A stretch of DNA of 64,000 nucleotides from Paenibacillus sp. JNUCC32 (lineage in GTDB: Bacteria; Bacillota; Bacilli; Paenibacillales; Paenibacillaceae). Location: the NCBI RefSeq assembly GCF_014863545.1, contig NZ_CP062260.1, forward strand, positions 1,550,001 to 1,614,000. The letters run 5' to 3'. Both the position numbers and the translations under genes were made by a program. Under the pieces are notes generated by a model that was not told the origin of the DNA, did no database searches, and was given only the letters and a program-made list of their open reading frames with translations. Shown here piece after piece: positions 8,454 to 17,023 of this stretch (positions are counted from its first letter, which is position 1; every line of letters begins with the position of its first letter).

Positions 8454-9173
8454 ATGGGCCGTAAATGGAATAATATTAAGGAAAAGAAAGCATCCAAGGA
8501 TGCTAATACAAGTCGCGTATACGCGAAATTCGGTGTGGAAATTTATGTTGCCGCCAAAAAAGGCGAGCCGGATCCTGAATCCAACCGTGCGCTGAAGGTT
8601 GTACTAGAGCGTGCCAAAACATACAATGTGCCGAAAGCGATCATTGACCGCGCCCTGGATAAAGCCAAGGGCAGCGGGGACGAGAACTATGAAGAGCTTC
8701 GTTATGAAGGCTTCGGTCCGAACGGATCGATGATCATCGTCGATGCATTGACGAACAACGTCAATCGGACGGCGCCTGCCGTGCGCTCTGCCTTTAACAA
8801 GAACGGGGGCAATATGGGCGTCAGCGGTTCGGTGTCCTATATGTTTGATCCAACGGCCGTCATCGGAGTGGAAGGAAAGACGGCAGAGGAAGTCATGGAT
8901 CTGCTGCTGGAAGCCGACCTGGATGTCCGCGACATCTTGGAAGAGGAAGAAGCCGTGATCGTTTACGCTGAACCGGATCAGTTCCATGCGGTTCAGGAAG
9001 CATTCAAAGCTGCTGGCATAACGGACTTTACCGTTGCCGAGCTGACGATGCTGGCACAGAATTTTGTGTCCCTGCCGGAAGAAGGACAGGCGCAGTTCGA
9101 GAAGCTGATCGACGCACTGGAAGACCTTGAGGATGTTCAGCAAGTCTATCACAACGTGGAGTTTGAGGAATAG
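8454..9173 (+). CDS. YebC/PmpR (TACO1) family protein
   Basis: A 239-residue protein of the YebC/TACO1 family. It has the hallmark N-terminus [19 protein letters not shown], the [17 protein letters not shown] core and the acidic C-terminal third. Members act in the cytoplasm; some were described as transcription regulators, and TACO1/YebC proteins are now linked to translation of difficult stretches such as proline runs. This short-form sequence fits the YeeI type of Bacillales. ATG 8454 is chosen because the conserved protein starts at MGRKW; an upstream start at 8409 would add 15 non-conserved residues. It is a single gene closed by a terminator. Confidence 0.9.
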   Translation: MGRKWNNIKEKKASKDANTSRVYAKFGVEIYVAAKKGEPDPESNRALKVVLERAKTYNVPKAIIDRALDKAKGSGDENYEELRYEGFGPNGSMIIVDALTNNVNRTAPAVRSAFNKNGGNMGVSGSVSYMFDPTAVIGVEGKTAEEVMDLLLEADLDVRDILEEEEAVIVYAEPDQFHAVQEAFKAAGITDFTVAELTMLAQNFVSLPEEGQAQFEKLIDALEDLEDVQQVYHNVEFEE

Positions 9174-9196
9174 TTGATACGGATCGATATCCTATT

Positions 9197-9239
9197 AAAA
9201 AACCATCGTATTCAGGAGTCCTGCGTACGATGGTTTTTT
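9197..9239. terminator. Bidirectional terminator between yebC and the repeat protein gene
   Basis: AAAAAACCATCGTA pairs with TACGATGGTTTTTT, with an inner CAGGA/TCCTG pair. T-runs on both strands serve the two convergent genes. Confidence 0.9.
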
Positions 9240-9268
9240 GCTGCATAGCTATTATTTTGGATTAACCC

Positions 9269-10489
9269 TTATTGGCCGGATTGAACAATGATGACTTCGG
9301 CCGAGGTGATGGCTGGAATGGACTTGGTCATGATAGGCGAGTGGTAGGCTACGACCTTCGCACCCGGCTTCAGTTCCGATTCCGTGCTGAGCCCCGCAAT
9401 CACTTGCGTGTCTTCGGTAACGTTAAGAATGACGTCATTCTCCGTTGATTGGTCGGAGCCTACATTGATATACAGCTGGTCTTTGGTCGTGCGGTCGGAT
9501 GCTGCAACGGTGCCTTCGATTTTGGGAGCGGTCGTTTCCGAAACCACGATCTTATCAGCGTGAGTCCGGGCAGGATAAATCAGGGTCATCACTTGGCTGT
9601 AATAGGCCTCGATGCGGAGATCTGCTTTCAAAGCTTCAGCCGTCAGCGGTTTACCCTTCGCATCGACGATCTCCGTATTCTCGTCTACGGTAAGGATGAC
9701 GTAATTGACGCCGCCCGACTCCAGTGCCTGACCCATGACGGTGATTTTGTTATCTGCCTTGTCCGTAATGATTCCGTTCGTGCCGGCAGGTTCTTCTTGT
9801 ACAGGCTCTTCTGCTTGGGCTTGAACCCGAATGTAGTTGGTTGACGATTGAGGCGGCATGCTTAACGCCACATAAGGTCCGTAGAAAGCGCGAATGCTCA
9901 TGCCGGCTTCCAGGCCACCCGCATTGAGCTTGCTGCCGTCTGTATTGATGATTGTCGCTTTTGGATCCAGATGAAGCAGGATAGTCTCTTCACTGTCGTT
10001 GTACAGATTGGTACCCTCCACCAGAATGCCTTGCTTGGTTACCTCAGCGATGGTTCCATCAATACCCGCAAAGTCTTTATCCTGAACGATGATCGTAAGC
10101 GCTGAGCCTTGAGCAGGCAGACTCTTGGTGATGTTCGGGCCATAGAAGGCTTTAATTGCTTTGTTCTTGTCCACAATCGTTTGGAGTTGGACTTTGTTTC
10201 CTTTGGCATCGATGATTTTAGTGTCCTTGGAAATGGATAGCTTGATTTCTTGTTGATCGGTGGCACCGAGACCGCGGCCGGTGACCGTAATCCATTTGCC
10301 CGTTTTATCGTTTACGTATTCCGTTATATAACCCATGGTTCCAGGAACGCTTTTCTTTGCCTGATTCACGATGCTGCCTTGCCCCGTATGGACTGAAGCA
10401 GGAGGGGCGTCCTGTGCATTAGCGGCTGCCGGCAGTGCTGCCATCGCCAGAATTGTAGCGGTTGTTAATACTTTGTAGATTTTGTTCAT
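9269..10489 (-). CDS. Secreted protein with four beta-rich repeats of about 85 residues
   Basis: A 406-residue exported protein with no family I recognise. A signal peptide is clear: MNKIYKV, a hydrophobic stretch and a likely cut after AAANA. The mature part holds four related units, starting at about residues 50, 135, 230 and 315. Each unit begins with a GxIT/GTI strand and an IxVxG turn. Each then has a T-x-I-x-D/G element and ends with A-F/Y-Y-G/S-P followed by a hydrophobic strand ending in VQ or VS. The unit resembles small OB-like or DUF5666-type beta domains, but this is only a likeness. GGAGG precedes the ATG. Likely cell wall or extracellular. Confidence 0.75.
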   Translation of the reverse strand: MNKIYKVLTTATILAMAALPAAANAQDAPPASVHTGQGSIVNQAKKSVPGTMGYITEYVNDKTGKWITVTGRGLGATDQQEIKLSISKDTKIIDAKGNKVQLQTIVDKNKAIKAFYGPNITKSLPAQGSALTIIVQDKDFAGIDGTIAEVTKQGILVEGTNLYNDSEETILLHLDPKATIINTDGSKLNAGGLEAGMSIRAFYGPYVALSMPPQSSTNYIRVQAQAEEPVQEEPAGTNGIITDKADNKITVMGQALESGGVNYVILTVDENTEIVDAKGKPLTAEALKADLRIEAYYSQVMTLIYPARTHADKIVVSETTAPKIEGTVAASDRTTKDQLYINVGSDQSTENDVILNVTEDTQVIAGLSTESELKPGAKVVAYHSPIMTKSIPAITSAEVIIVQSGQ

Positions 10490-10864
10490 GATAGGTATCC
10501 TCCAAGTGTAGATTATCCTAAAGGCTAGGATACAGCCAAGCCATGCGCGAATTGGTAAAATGTACTTGCTGCACCTCTATAGACGGGAGATCTGTAGAAA
10601 TGTTGCAGCACGGGCGGAAAAACATGCTGAACGATTCCGTTATTTAACTAGAAGACGGGGGCAGCCATGGAACATATGAACTTGGAGCACGTGACAGATT
10701 TGTGCAAGCTGACGAACGAAAGTTTAGGCTTGCCTATGGTTATTGTAATCCGCACGATAGAATGAAATACTCGCTGACACCAGTCGGGATGTCGTTAACC
10801 GATCAAACCTTATCGGAAGCCTTCTTTATCACAGTGAATCGTTCAAGAATCGAGGGATGGATCC
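10490..10864. other. 375-base divergent intergenic region
   Basis: This region separates the minus-strand repeat protein from the plus-strand LysR gene and must hold both promoters. The only coding-like element is a 32-codon frame (10667-10765) beginning MEHMNLEHV after a GGGGG-type ribosome site. It has no recognisable family and may be a gene remnant. I see no riboswitch or terminator. Confidence 0.4.
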
Positions 10865-11779
10865 ATGAATCTTCATGCACTCCGCATATTTAATGATGTG
10901 TCCAAAACGGGAAGCATTACGAAATCGGCCGGCAATCTAATGTTAAGCCAACCGGCCGTTACCGCCCAAATCCGCAATCTGGAGCGGGAACTCGGCTTGA
11001 AATTGATTGAGGCGAATGGGCGCAATATTCAATTGACAGAAGCCGGTGAAGCGTTGGCCGCGCATTCCCAGCGGTTATTTGCGATGGAAGCCGAGATGGA
11101 AGACATGATGCAAGCCATTAAATCTGGCCGGGAGGGAAGTTTGCGGATATGTGCGACGGAGCTGCCGGAGACCGCCTTGCTTCCCGGATGGCTGGTTGGA
11201 TATAAACAACAGAATCCACGCATGGATGTGGAGCTGCTGAAAGGGAATTCCAACACAGCGCTGCAGCGATTACGGGATCATTCGGTACATATCTCGATCG
11301 TTTGCGGCAGTTGGTCCATAGAAGACGAGGTCATTGAGTCCTTTACGATTATGGAGGACGAATTGATTTTTGCCGTACCCGCAATTCATCGCCTAGCCGG
11401 CAGAGAAGTTACTCGATTCGAGCTTATGGAGGAGCCTTTTGTGCTGAGGGAGGAAGGGAGTTACACACGAAAACAGTTAATGTCTCTGATTGAGGCCTCA
11501 GGCATCCGGGGACCTCGTTCCTCCATCACGATAGAGGGGTTGAACGAAACCATTGAGGCGGTTAAAGCGGGTTACGGGGCTGCCCTGGTCCCGGCTCTAT
11601 CCATCAAGACAGAGCTGGCTTCCGGCGAACTTAGCAAGGTAAAGGTAACAGGCGTAACGATCCCGCATCCCATACGGGTGTGTACCAAAAAGCTAGAAGC
11701 GATACCCGCACACATCCGTTCTTTTATTTCCTATATCCAGGCGGATATCCGCGAAAGACACTACGATATCCATGGATGA
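10865..11779 (+). CDS. LysR family transcriptional regulator
   Basis: A 304-residue LysR-type regulator. The N-terminal winged helix-turn-helix is plain (MNLHALRIFNDVSKTGSITK, LSQPAVTAQIRNLERELG). It is followed by a type-2 periplasmic-binding-like effector domain from about residue 90. GAGGGATGG precedes the ATG. The gene is monocistronic: a terminator overlaps its stop codon. It lies divergent to the repeat-protein gene but far from it. No target is shown by context. A CysL-like role in sulfur control is possible because cysJI is 4 kb away, but that is only a guess. Confidence 0.88.
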   Translation: MNLHALRIFNDVSKTGSITKSAGNLMLSQPAVTAQIRNLERELGLKLIEANGRNIQLTEAGEALAAHSQRLFAMEAEMEDMMQAIKSGREGSLRICATELPETALLPGWLVGYKQQNPRMDVELLKGNSNTALQRLRDHSVHISIVCGSWSIEDEVIESFTIMEDELIFAVPAIHRLAGREVTRFELMEEPFVLREEGSYTRKQLMSLIEASGIRGPRSSITIEGLNETIEAVKAGYGAALVPALSIKTELASGELSKVKVTGVTIPHPIRVCTKKLEAIPAHIRSFISYIQADIRERHYDIHG

Positions 11780-11813
11780 TGAACGGCTCGCGCCTGATTC
11801 ATCCATTTTTTTT
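11772..11813 (+). terminator. Terminator overlapping the LysR stop codon
   Basis: ATGGATGA (containing the TGA stop) pairs with TCATCCAT and is followed by eight T residues. The loop is 19 bases. Confidence 0.7.
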
Positions 11814-11907
11814 ATGAAACGAAGCGTAATCGGTATTATTCCTTTTTTATTATATAGGGTACACTCGGTTAAGCGGATGCTAGATCAGATGAGAAGGAGC
11901 GAGGTAC

Positions 11908-12378
11908 ATGCGACCATACCTTTTTGAACATTTGGAATTTGTACGTGCACAAACCTTGAATCTTGTAAGGGATATCCCGGATGATATGGCGGAATGGATT
12001 CCGAGCGGAATGAACAACCACGTGAAGTGGAATGCAGGACATATCTATTTGACGCTGGAACGGTTTACGTTCGGCGTGAATGGCGAGACCATGCACCTCC
12101 CCGAGCATTATACCGAGCTGTTCCAGACGGGCTCCAAACCAAGGGAGATCAACGCTTCATGGCCTTCCATGAGCGAACTTATCGAACGGCTTGAAGGTCA
12201 AGTCCAGTGGATCGAACAGAGGTACACAACACATCTGCAAGATACCGTCTTGTCTCCCTACACGACATCCAAAGGTTTAAAGTTATCCAAGATAGAAGAA
12301 TTCTTAAGCTTCTGCTTATATCATGAAGGCATGCATTTTGATAAAATCAAATCGATATTAAGTCAAAATATCCAGTGA
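11908..12378 (+). CDS. DinB-like four-helix protein
   Basis: A 156-residue protein of the DinB/YfiT-like superfamily. These are small cytoplasmic helical bundles with a three-histidine metal site, and some use bacillithiol as cofactor. The candidate ligands are His45 (WNAGHIYL), His139 and His143 (YHEGMHF), in the order usual for the family. Length is typical. GAGAAGGAGCGAGG precedes the ATG. It lies between the LysR gene and a GNAT gene with spaces on both sides, so it is probably transcribed alone. The substrate is unknown; damage-inducibility should not be assumed from the family name. Confidence 0.8.
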   Translation: MRPYLFEHLEFVRAQTLNLVRDIPDDMAEWIPSGMNNHVKWNAGHIYLTLERFTFGVNGETMHLPEHYTELFQTGSKPREINASWPSMSELIERLEGQVQWIEQRYTTHLQDTVLSPYTTSKGLKLSKIEEFLSFCLYHEGMHFDKIKSILSQNIQ

Positions 12379-12567
12379 TTTTACAATTTATGAAGGAGTT
12401 TCATACATAAAGTCGAATAAAGTAAAAACAGCCTGCAGCATGAAAGAAGGTGACCCGGCGTTATCAGGAAAGACAAAGAAATGGATAAACGGCGAATCGC
12501 ATTTGTCCCTGTATTGAAGTGTGAGCAGAGAGGACACGGAAATACAACTTGAAGAGGAGTCGGGCAA

Positions 12568-13089
12568 ATGCATATCGTTACCGAAAGATTAGTGATTCGC
12601 GAATTTGAACCAGGAGATTGGCAGGATGTTCTTCAATATACATCCGATCCCTTGGTGATGTTTTACATGCCGGAGCCGGTCCATACGGAAGAGACGGTGA
12701 AGGAATTTCTGGAGCAGAACAAGGGCGGGCAGGCGCATCATTATGCCGTCATCCTGCAAAAGGAACAACGCGTGATCGGACACATGGTGTTTCATCCCTG
12801 CTTTGGCGAACATACTTACGAGATCGGCTGGGTCTTTCATTCAGCCTACCACGGTATGGGGTATGCTACGGAAGCCGCCGGAGCCTTGCTTCAGTATGGC
12901 TTTGAAGCATTGGGAATACACCGGATCATCGCGACATGCCAGCCAGAGAACACGCCTTCGTATAAGGTGATGGAGAAGCTTGGCATGAGGAGAGAAGGCT
13001 GCTTTAGGCAGTGTATCCCTCGAGGCGAAGTTTGGTGGGATGAGTATTACTATGCTATCCTAGAGTCTGAATGGCGTACAATTTCATAG
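12568..13089 (+). CDS. GNAT family N-acetyltransferase (RimJ/RimL type)
   Basis: A 173-residue acetyltransferase that should use acetyl-CoA to acetylate an amine on a protein N-terminus or a small molecule. The start ITERL-like strand (IVTERLVIREFEPGD), the acetyl-CoA loop YHGMGYATEA and the motif B block NTPSYKVMEKLGM are typical of the Acetyltransf_3 (RimJ/RimL) branch. GAAGAGGAG lies about ten bases before the ATG. A hairpin follows the gene. The 190 bases before it (12379-12567) show nothing else. The substrate cannot be inferred. Confidence 0.87.
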   Translation: MHIVTERLVIREFEPGDWQDVLQYTSDPLVMFYMPEPVHTEETVKEFLEQNKGGQAHHYAVILQKEQRVIGHMVFHPCFGEHTYEIGWVFHSAYHGMGYATEAAGALLQYGFEALGIHRIIATCQPENTPSYKVMEKLGMRREGCFRQCIPRGEVWWDEYYYAILESEWRTIS

Positions 13090-13111
13090 ACCTGTTGTTA
13101 TAATATGCTGT

Positions 13112-13150
13112 GCCCAATGTATCTCTTTATAACAATGAGATGCATTGGGC
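13112..13150 (+). terminator. Hairpin terminator after the GNAT gene
   Basis: GCCCAATGTATCTC pairs with GAGATGCATTGGGC with one mismatch around an 11-base loop, followed by a broken T-run (ATTTGGTTTT). Confidence 0.65.
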
Positions 13151-13190
13151 ATTTGGTTTTAAATCTGTGAATAAGGGAAGTTGATAAGCA

Positions 13191-15737
13191 ATGACTGAAC
13201 AGGATGCACTTAATCGAAAGTTACTGACGGAGGGCGATTATGTAACGGATGAACCGATCGACCTGACCAATTGCGAAAAAGAACCTATTCACATTCCAGG
13301 ATACATTCAGCCCCATGGCGTACTACTTGCCATTAATCCTATCGACGATTTCAGGATCGCGCAGTGCAGCCGAAATACGGAACAGCTGCTCGGGATCAGC
13401 GCCGAATCCCTTTTGGGACAGAGCCTTGAGGAGCTTATCGGAAAAACGCAATTTGAGCTTATGATTCGCCGAGACCTTCAAGCAATAGCGACACCGGACT
13501 TACAATATATCAATCTTACGATTTCGGTTGCCGATGAGCCGATTGAGTTTATCGGAATTCTTCACGAAAGCGAAGGGCTGATTCTGCTGGAACTGGAGCC
13601 GGTTTCGGAAGATACCGTGCCCTTTACGGATGATTTTGAATGGATCCAGACTTTTTTCAGTCGGATGAAACGAACCGAGAATCGGGTTGAAGCAAGTCAA
13701 GTGGCTTGCGAGCTCGTGAAGGACATTCTGGGTTATGACCGTGTGATGCTGTATGAATTCGATGATCACTGGAACGGAAAAGTGATTGCCGAAGCCAAAG
13801 AGCAAGGGCTGGAATCCTTCCTGGGCCATCATTATCCGGCATCGGATATTCCTCGGCAAGCCCGTGAACTGTATTTGAGAAATTGGCTGCGTACGATTGT
13901 TGACGTGGGTTATACGCCGGTCGAGATCATCCCCACCGTGCAGCCTTTGACCGGAAAGCCGCTGAACCTCAGTTTATCCGTTCTTCGCAGCGTGTCGCCG
14001 CTTCATATTGAGTACCTTCATAATATGGGGGTCGGCGCGACAACCACGATTTCCCTTATCCATGACAACCAGTTATGGGGATTAATCACCTGCCATCACT
14101 ACAGCCGAAAATACGTATCTCACCGCACCCGCAACTTGTGCAATTTTCTGGGATCCTTTTTCTCCAACGAACTGTATCAACGCCAGCAGCTCGATGATTA
14201 CCAAACCGAGCTCAGGCTTCGAATTTTATCCGCCCGTTTCACCGAAATTTTCATCGGCAACACCGATGTCTATCAGGTGCTTGAGCAGCTTGAGACCGAA
14301 GAGCAGGGCCTGCTGGATTTAATGAGCGCTACCGGTGCCGCCGTCTATTACCAGGACAATTTGATGTTGTATGGCACGACGCCCACTTCGAAGCAAGTCA
14401 TGGAGCTGGCCGGCTGGTTATCCGCCCAAGCAGAGGATTATACGTACCACAGCTCGAAACTCAGCGCAGAGTATGAGCCTGCCAAAGCATTCAAGGGTGC
14501 GGCCTCCGGCGTATTGTATCTCGCCCTGTCGCCAGGTCAACAAAACTATGTCATGTGGTTCAGGCCGGAGGTTGTTGAAATCGTGGATTGGGCTGGCGAT
14601 CCGGCCAAAGCCGTTATACAAGAAGAGGATAAAATGCGTTTATCCCCTCGAAAATCGTTCGAAAAATGGAGGCAGGTGGTGGAGGGCACTTCATACTCAT
14701 GGAAGGCTCAGGAATTAAGCGTTCTCCCCCAATTGAAATCGATTGTCCGCAAGCAAACCGATTTTCAATTAAGACAAGCCAAAGAACAGGCCATTCAAAA
14801 TGCACGCATATTCAGGGAGAACGAGGAGCGGTATTTGCAGCTTATGGGCCACTCCCCCGTAGCCTTCTTGTCACTGACAACGGCGGGAACCATCGTGTAT
14901 TGCAATTCGCGGGCCGAGACGCTGTTTGGCGCAACGAGGCCGGAGGAACTGCTCCAGCTTGAAATATACACCTTGGCTAGCGATGGTTCCCGCATGGGTC
15001 TAAGAGAGCAAATCAAACGGATGGATCAGAATCAGGCCCAGCTCGTTTCCGGCAGCGGCTGGTTTGATACGCTGGATGGAAAGAGGATGGAGCTTGAATA
15101 TATGCTGGCAGCCATTCATCAGGGACGCAAATCGTCCATTATGGTCATTTTGAGAGAAGGTACCCCGGATGGAGGCCCCGATCGCGTATACTCCGATGTA
15201 TTGAACCAGCTTCAGAGCTACGTGACAACAGATCCATTGACCGAACTGCCCAATCCGGCTACTTTCGAAAAAGAATTGGCGACGGATTGGGAGGAAAGCG
15301 TTCAGAACCAGGTTTCTCTGGCCTTGCTGATGGTCGATATCGATGATTTCCGGGTGTATAACACGCTTCATGGTCTATATGGCGGCGATTTATGTTTGCA
15401 ATGGATTGCCGACGCACTGAAAATCATAGGCGAATACTATGGAGCGGCCATTTCGCGTTACGGCGGCGGAACCTTTATATTGAAGATCAAAGATACCGAT
15501 CCCGACCGAACCTATGAAGTGGCTGAGAAGATACGTCAAGGCGTCCTGGCGCTCAGCATCCCCAAGGACCGAACGGAGGAAGACGGATTTATGACGGTAA
15601 GCGTAGGAGCGGCTTGCCTAACGCCCACCTCCATGCTGAGTCTTTCCCATTTGACTGACGAAACGGAAAAAGCCATGCATATTGCCAAGAGCAAGGGGAA
15701 GAACAGAGTCACGCTATATGGATATGAAACGGATTGA
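13191..15737 (+). CDS. Bacteriophytochrome-type photoreceptor (PAS-GAF-PHY-PAS) with a degenerate GGDEF domain
   Basis: An 848-residue cytoplasmic red-light sensor. Cys28 in DLTNCEKEPIHIPG matches the biliverdin-attachment cysteine of bacteriophytochromes. It is followed by the PAS core (IQPHGVLL), a GAF domain with PASDIPRQAR (residues 216-225), His272 and the CHH block at 301-303. The PHY domain carries the tongue motif SPRKSFEKW near 485. A second PAS domain spans about 540-660 and a GGDEF-type domain about 690-845. The active-site loop reads RYGGGTF (GGGTF at 758-762) instead of GGDEF/GGEEF, so cyclase activity is doubtful, although the metal-binding DIDDF strand remains. No heme oxygenase gene is nearby. 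It is a single gene with its own terminator. Confidence 0.93.
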   Translation: MTEQDALNRKLLTEGDYVTDEPIDLTNCEKEPIHIPGYIQPHGVLLAINPIDDFRIAQCSRNTEQLLGISAESLLGQSLEELIGKTQFELMIRRDLQAIATPDLQYINLTISVADEPIEFIGILHESEGLILLELEPVSEDTVPFTDDFEWIQTFFSRMKRTENRVEASQVACELVKDILGYDRVMLYEFDDHWNGKVIAEAKEQGLESFLGHHYPASDIPRQARELYLRNWLRTIVDVGYTPVEIIPTVQPLTGKPLNLSLSVLRSVSPLHIEYLHNMGVGATTTISLIHDNQLWGLITCHHYSRKYVSHRTRNLCNFLGSFFSNELYQRQQLDDYQTELRLRILSARFTEIFIGNTDVYQVLEQLETEEQGLLDLMSATGAAVYYQDNLMLYGTTPTSKQVMELAGWLSAQAEDYTYHSSKLSAEYEPAKAFKGAASGVLYLALSPGQQNYVMWFRPEVVEIVDWAGDPAKAVIQEEDKMRLSPRKSFEKWRQVVEGTSYSWKAQELSVLPQLKSIVRKQTDFQLRQAKEQAIQNARIFRENEERYLQLMGHSPVAFLSLTTAGTIVYCNSRAETLFGATRPEELLQLEIYTLASDGSRMGLREQIKRMDQNQAQLVSGSGWFDTLDGKRMELEYMLAAIHQGRKSSIMVILREGTPDGGPDRVYSDVLNQLQSYVTTDPLTELPNPATFEKELATDWEESVQNQVSLALLMVDIDDFRVYNTLHGLYGGDLCLQWIADALKIIGEYYGAAISRYGGGTFILKIKDTDPDRTYEVAEKIRQGVLALSIPKDRTEEDGFMTVSVGAACLTPTSMLSLSHLTDETEKAMHIAKSKGKNRVTLYGYETD

Positions 15738-15773
15738 TGTCCGTTGGAACCAAGAGGAAGTTGGATAATCAAA

Positions 15774-15809
15774 AGCCTGCAGCTCGATTATGGAGCTGCA
15801 GGCTTCTTT
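15774..15809 (+). terminator. Terminator after the phytochrome gene
   Basis: AGCCTGCAGCTC and GAGCTGCAGGCT form perfect 12-base arms around a 7-base loop, followed by TCTTT. Confidence 0.85.
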
Positions 15810-15883
15810 GCTGTATTATATCCCTGTACATATGATGCTAAAATGAAGACTGGAGTTGAACGAGTGGAAGTTGGAGGTGTTGC

Positions 15884-16516
15884 ATGACCCGATTGATGCA
15901 GCCGCGGAAAGCAGGAAGCAGAAGAAAGCGCGTCTTGTTGAGAGTTTTGCTGGGACTGATAGCCATCATGCTGGTTTATTCGATAAATGTGGGATACACG
16001 ATTTGGAAATATGCAGGGCGAACGGTGAATATTCCCTCCGATGCAGCGATCGTTCTGGGTGCAGCAGTATGGGAGGGGAGACCTTCGCCTGTGTTTCAGG
16101 GGCGCATCGATCATGCGTTATGGCTGTATGATCAACAATACGTAGACAAGCTCATTTTTACAGGGGGACGCGGGTCCGAAGAGGAAGTAGCCGAATCGGA
16201 AGCGGCCAAACAATATGCCATCGAACACGGCGTTCCGGAGAGGGACATCCTGGTAGAGACGAGTTCGACGATCACCGAGCAAAACCTGTATTATGCGAAC
16301 AAGATAGGCGATGCGGCAGGGCTGTCCTCATATATTATCGTGAGCGATCCGCTGCACATGAAGCGGGCGATGGCGATGGCTGAAGATATGGGTCTCGAAG
16401 CCAATCCTTATCCCGCGTCACGGAGCGCTTACCAAAGCGTAAGAAGCAAGCTCCCCTTTTTATGCAGAGAGGTCTTTTATTATATCGGTTATCATCTGGC
16501 GAAACCCCTTCGATAA
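15884..16516 (+). CDS. YdcF/SanA family membrane-anchored protein (DUF218)
   Basis: A 210-residue protein with a basic N-terminus, one membrane helix at about residues 17-37 and a DUF218/ElyC-SanA-YdcF domain outside or at the membrane. The domain signatures are AAIVLGAAVWEGRPSPV, the KLIFTGGRG strand, ESSST-like TSSTITEQN and SDPLHMKRA. SanA-type members affect envelope permeability and vancomycin sensitivity in enterobacteria; the reaction is unknown. GGAGGTGTTGC precedes the ATG. It stands alone and converges with the small TPR-like gene at 16544. Confidence 0.85.
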   Translation: MTRLMQPRKAGSRRKRVLLRVLLGLIAIMLVYSINVGYTIWKYAGRTVNIPSDAAIVLGAAVWEGRPSPVFQGRIDHALWLYDQQYVDKLIFTGGRGSEEEVAESEAAKQYAIEHGVPERDILVETSSTITEQNLYYANKIGDAAGLSSYIIVSDPLHMKRAMAMAEDMGLEANPYPASRSAYQSVRSKLPFLCREVFYYIGYHLAKPLR

Positions 16517-16543
16517 AAGATCCGATAATGCGCAGTTTGCGTG

Positions 16544-16999
16544 TTAGTCCAGACTTCCGAGATCGTTGGCAAGCATCTGATGGCTTTCCTTATCCGTTAC
16601 CCTGTCGAGATAACTTGCCGCTTTTTGCTTGGATGCCAATGCAAGCTCCTTGTTCCTCAGAACCAGATAGGCTCTGGCTTCCGCTTCGTATCCGTAACCG
16701 ATGTAGAAGGGTTCGAGGTTAGCCGATGACCCGATCGTGATGCAGCGCTTGGCATAATGCAGTGCTTGATCGCCCTGACCCGTTACCGCGTATACTCGGG
16801 AGAGCTGCCAATACCCGATAGACAGGTTGCGCTCTGTATGATCCGCCACCCGGCTCCAATGCCAAAAGGAAGCATGACACATGTGAATCATGTTCTCTTC
16901 GTCTTCCGTCGTCCGCTGCTTCTTCTCCAAGATATCCCAGACCTGATTGAAGCAGTTTATTGCAAATTGTTTATGTAAGTTTGAATCTTGAATGTCCAT
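16544..16999 (-). CDS. Small TPR-like helical protein downstream of a histidine kinase
   Basis: A 151-residue soluble protein I cannot place in a named family. It is helical. The middle (GYWQLSRVYAVTGQGDQALHYAKRC, in two pieces around residues 62-86) has the small-residue pattern of tetratricopeptide repeats, and the next helix pair (YGYEAEARAYLVL) fits a second one. GGAGGACATAGGC precedes the ATG. The start lies 24 bases after the stop of the histidine kinase on the same strand, so the two are co-transcribed. It could be a partner or regulator of that kinase, by analogy with TPR proteins that modulate signalling in Bacillales. Confidence 0.7.
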   Translation of the reverse strand: MDIQDSNLHKQFAINCFNQVWDILEKKQRTTEDEENMIHMCHASFWHWSRVADHTERNLSIGYWQLSRVYAVTGQGDQALHYAKRCITIGSSANLEPFYIGYGYEAEARAYLVLRNKELALASKQKAASYLDRVTDKESHQMLANDLGSLD

Positions 17000-17023
17000 G
17001 CCTATGTCCTCCGATTGTACGCA

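Noticed and set aside
10702..10893. A 63-codon plus-strand frame overlapping the LysR start
   Set aside because: It overlaps a well-supported start in another frame, and its composition is not protein-like.
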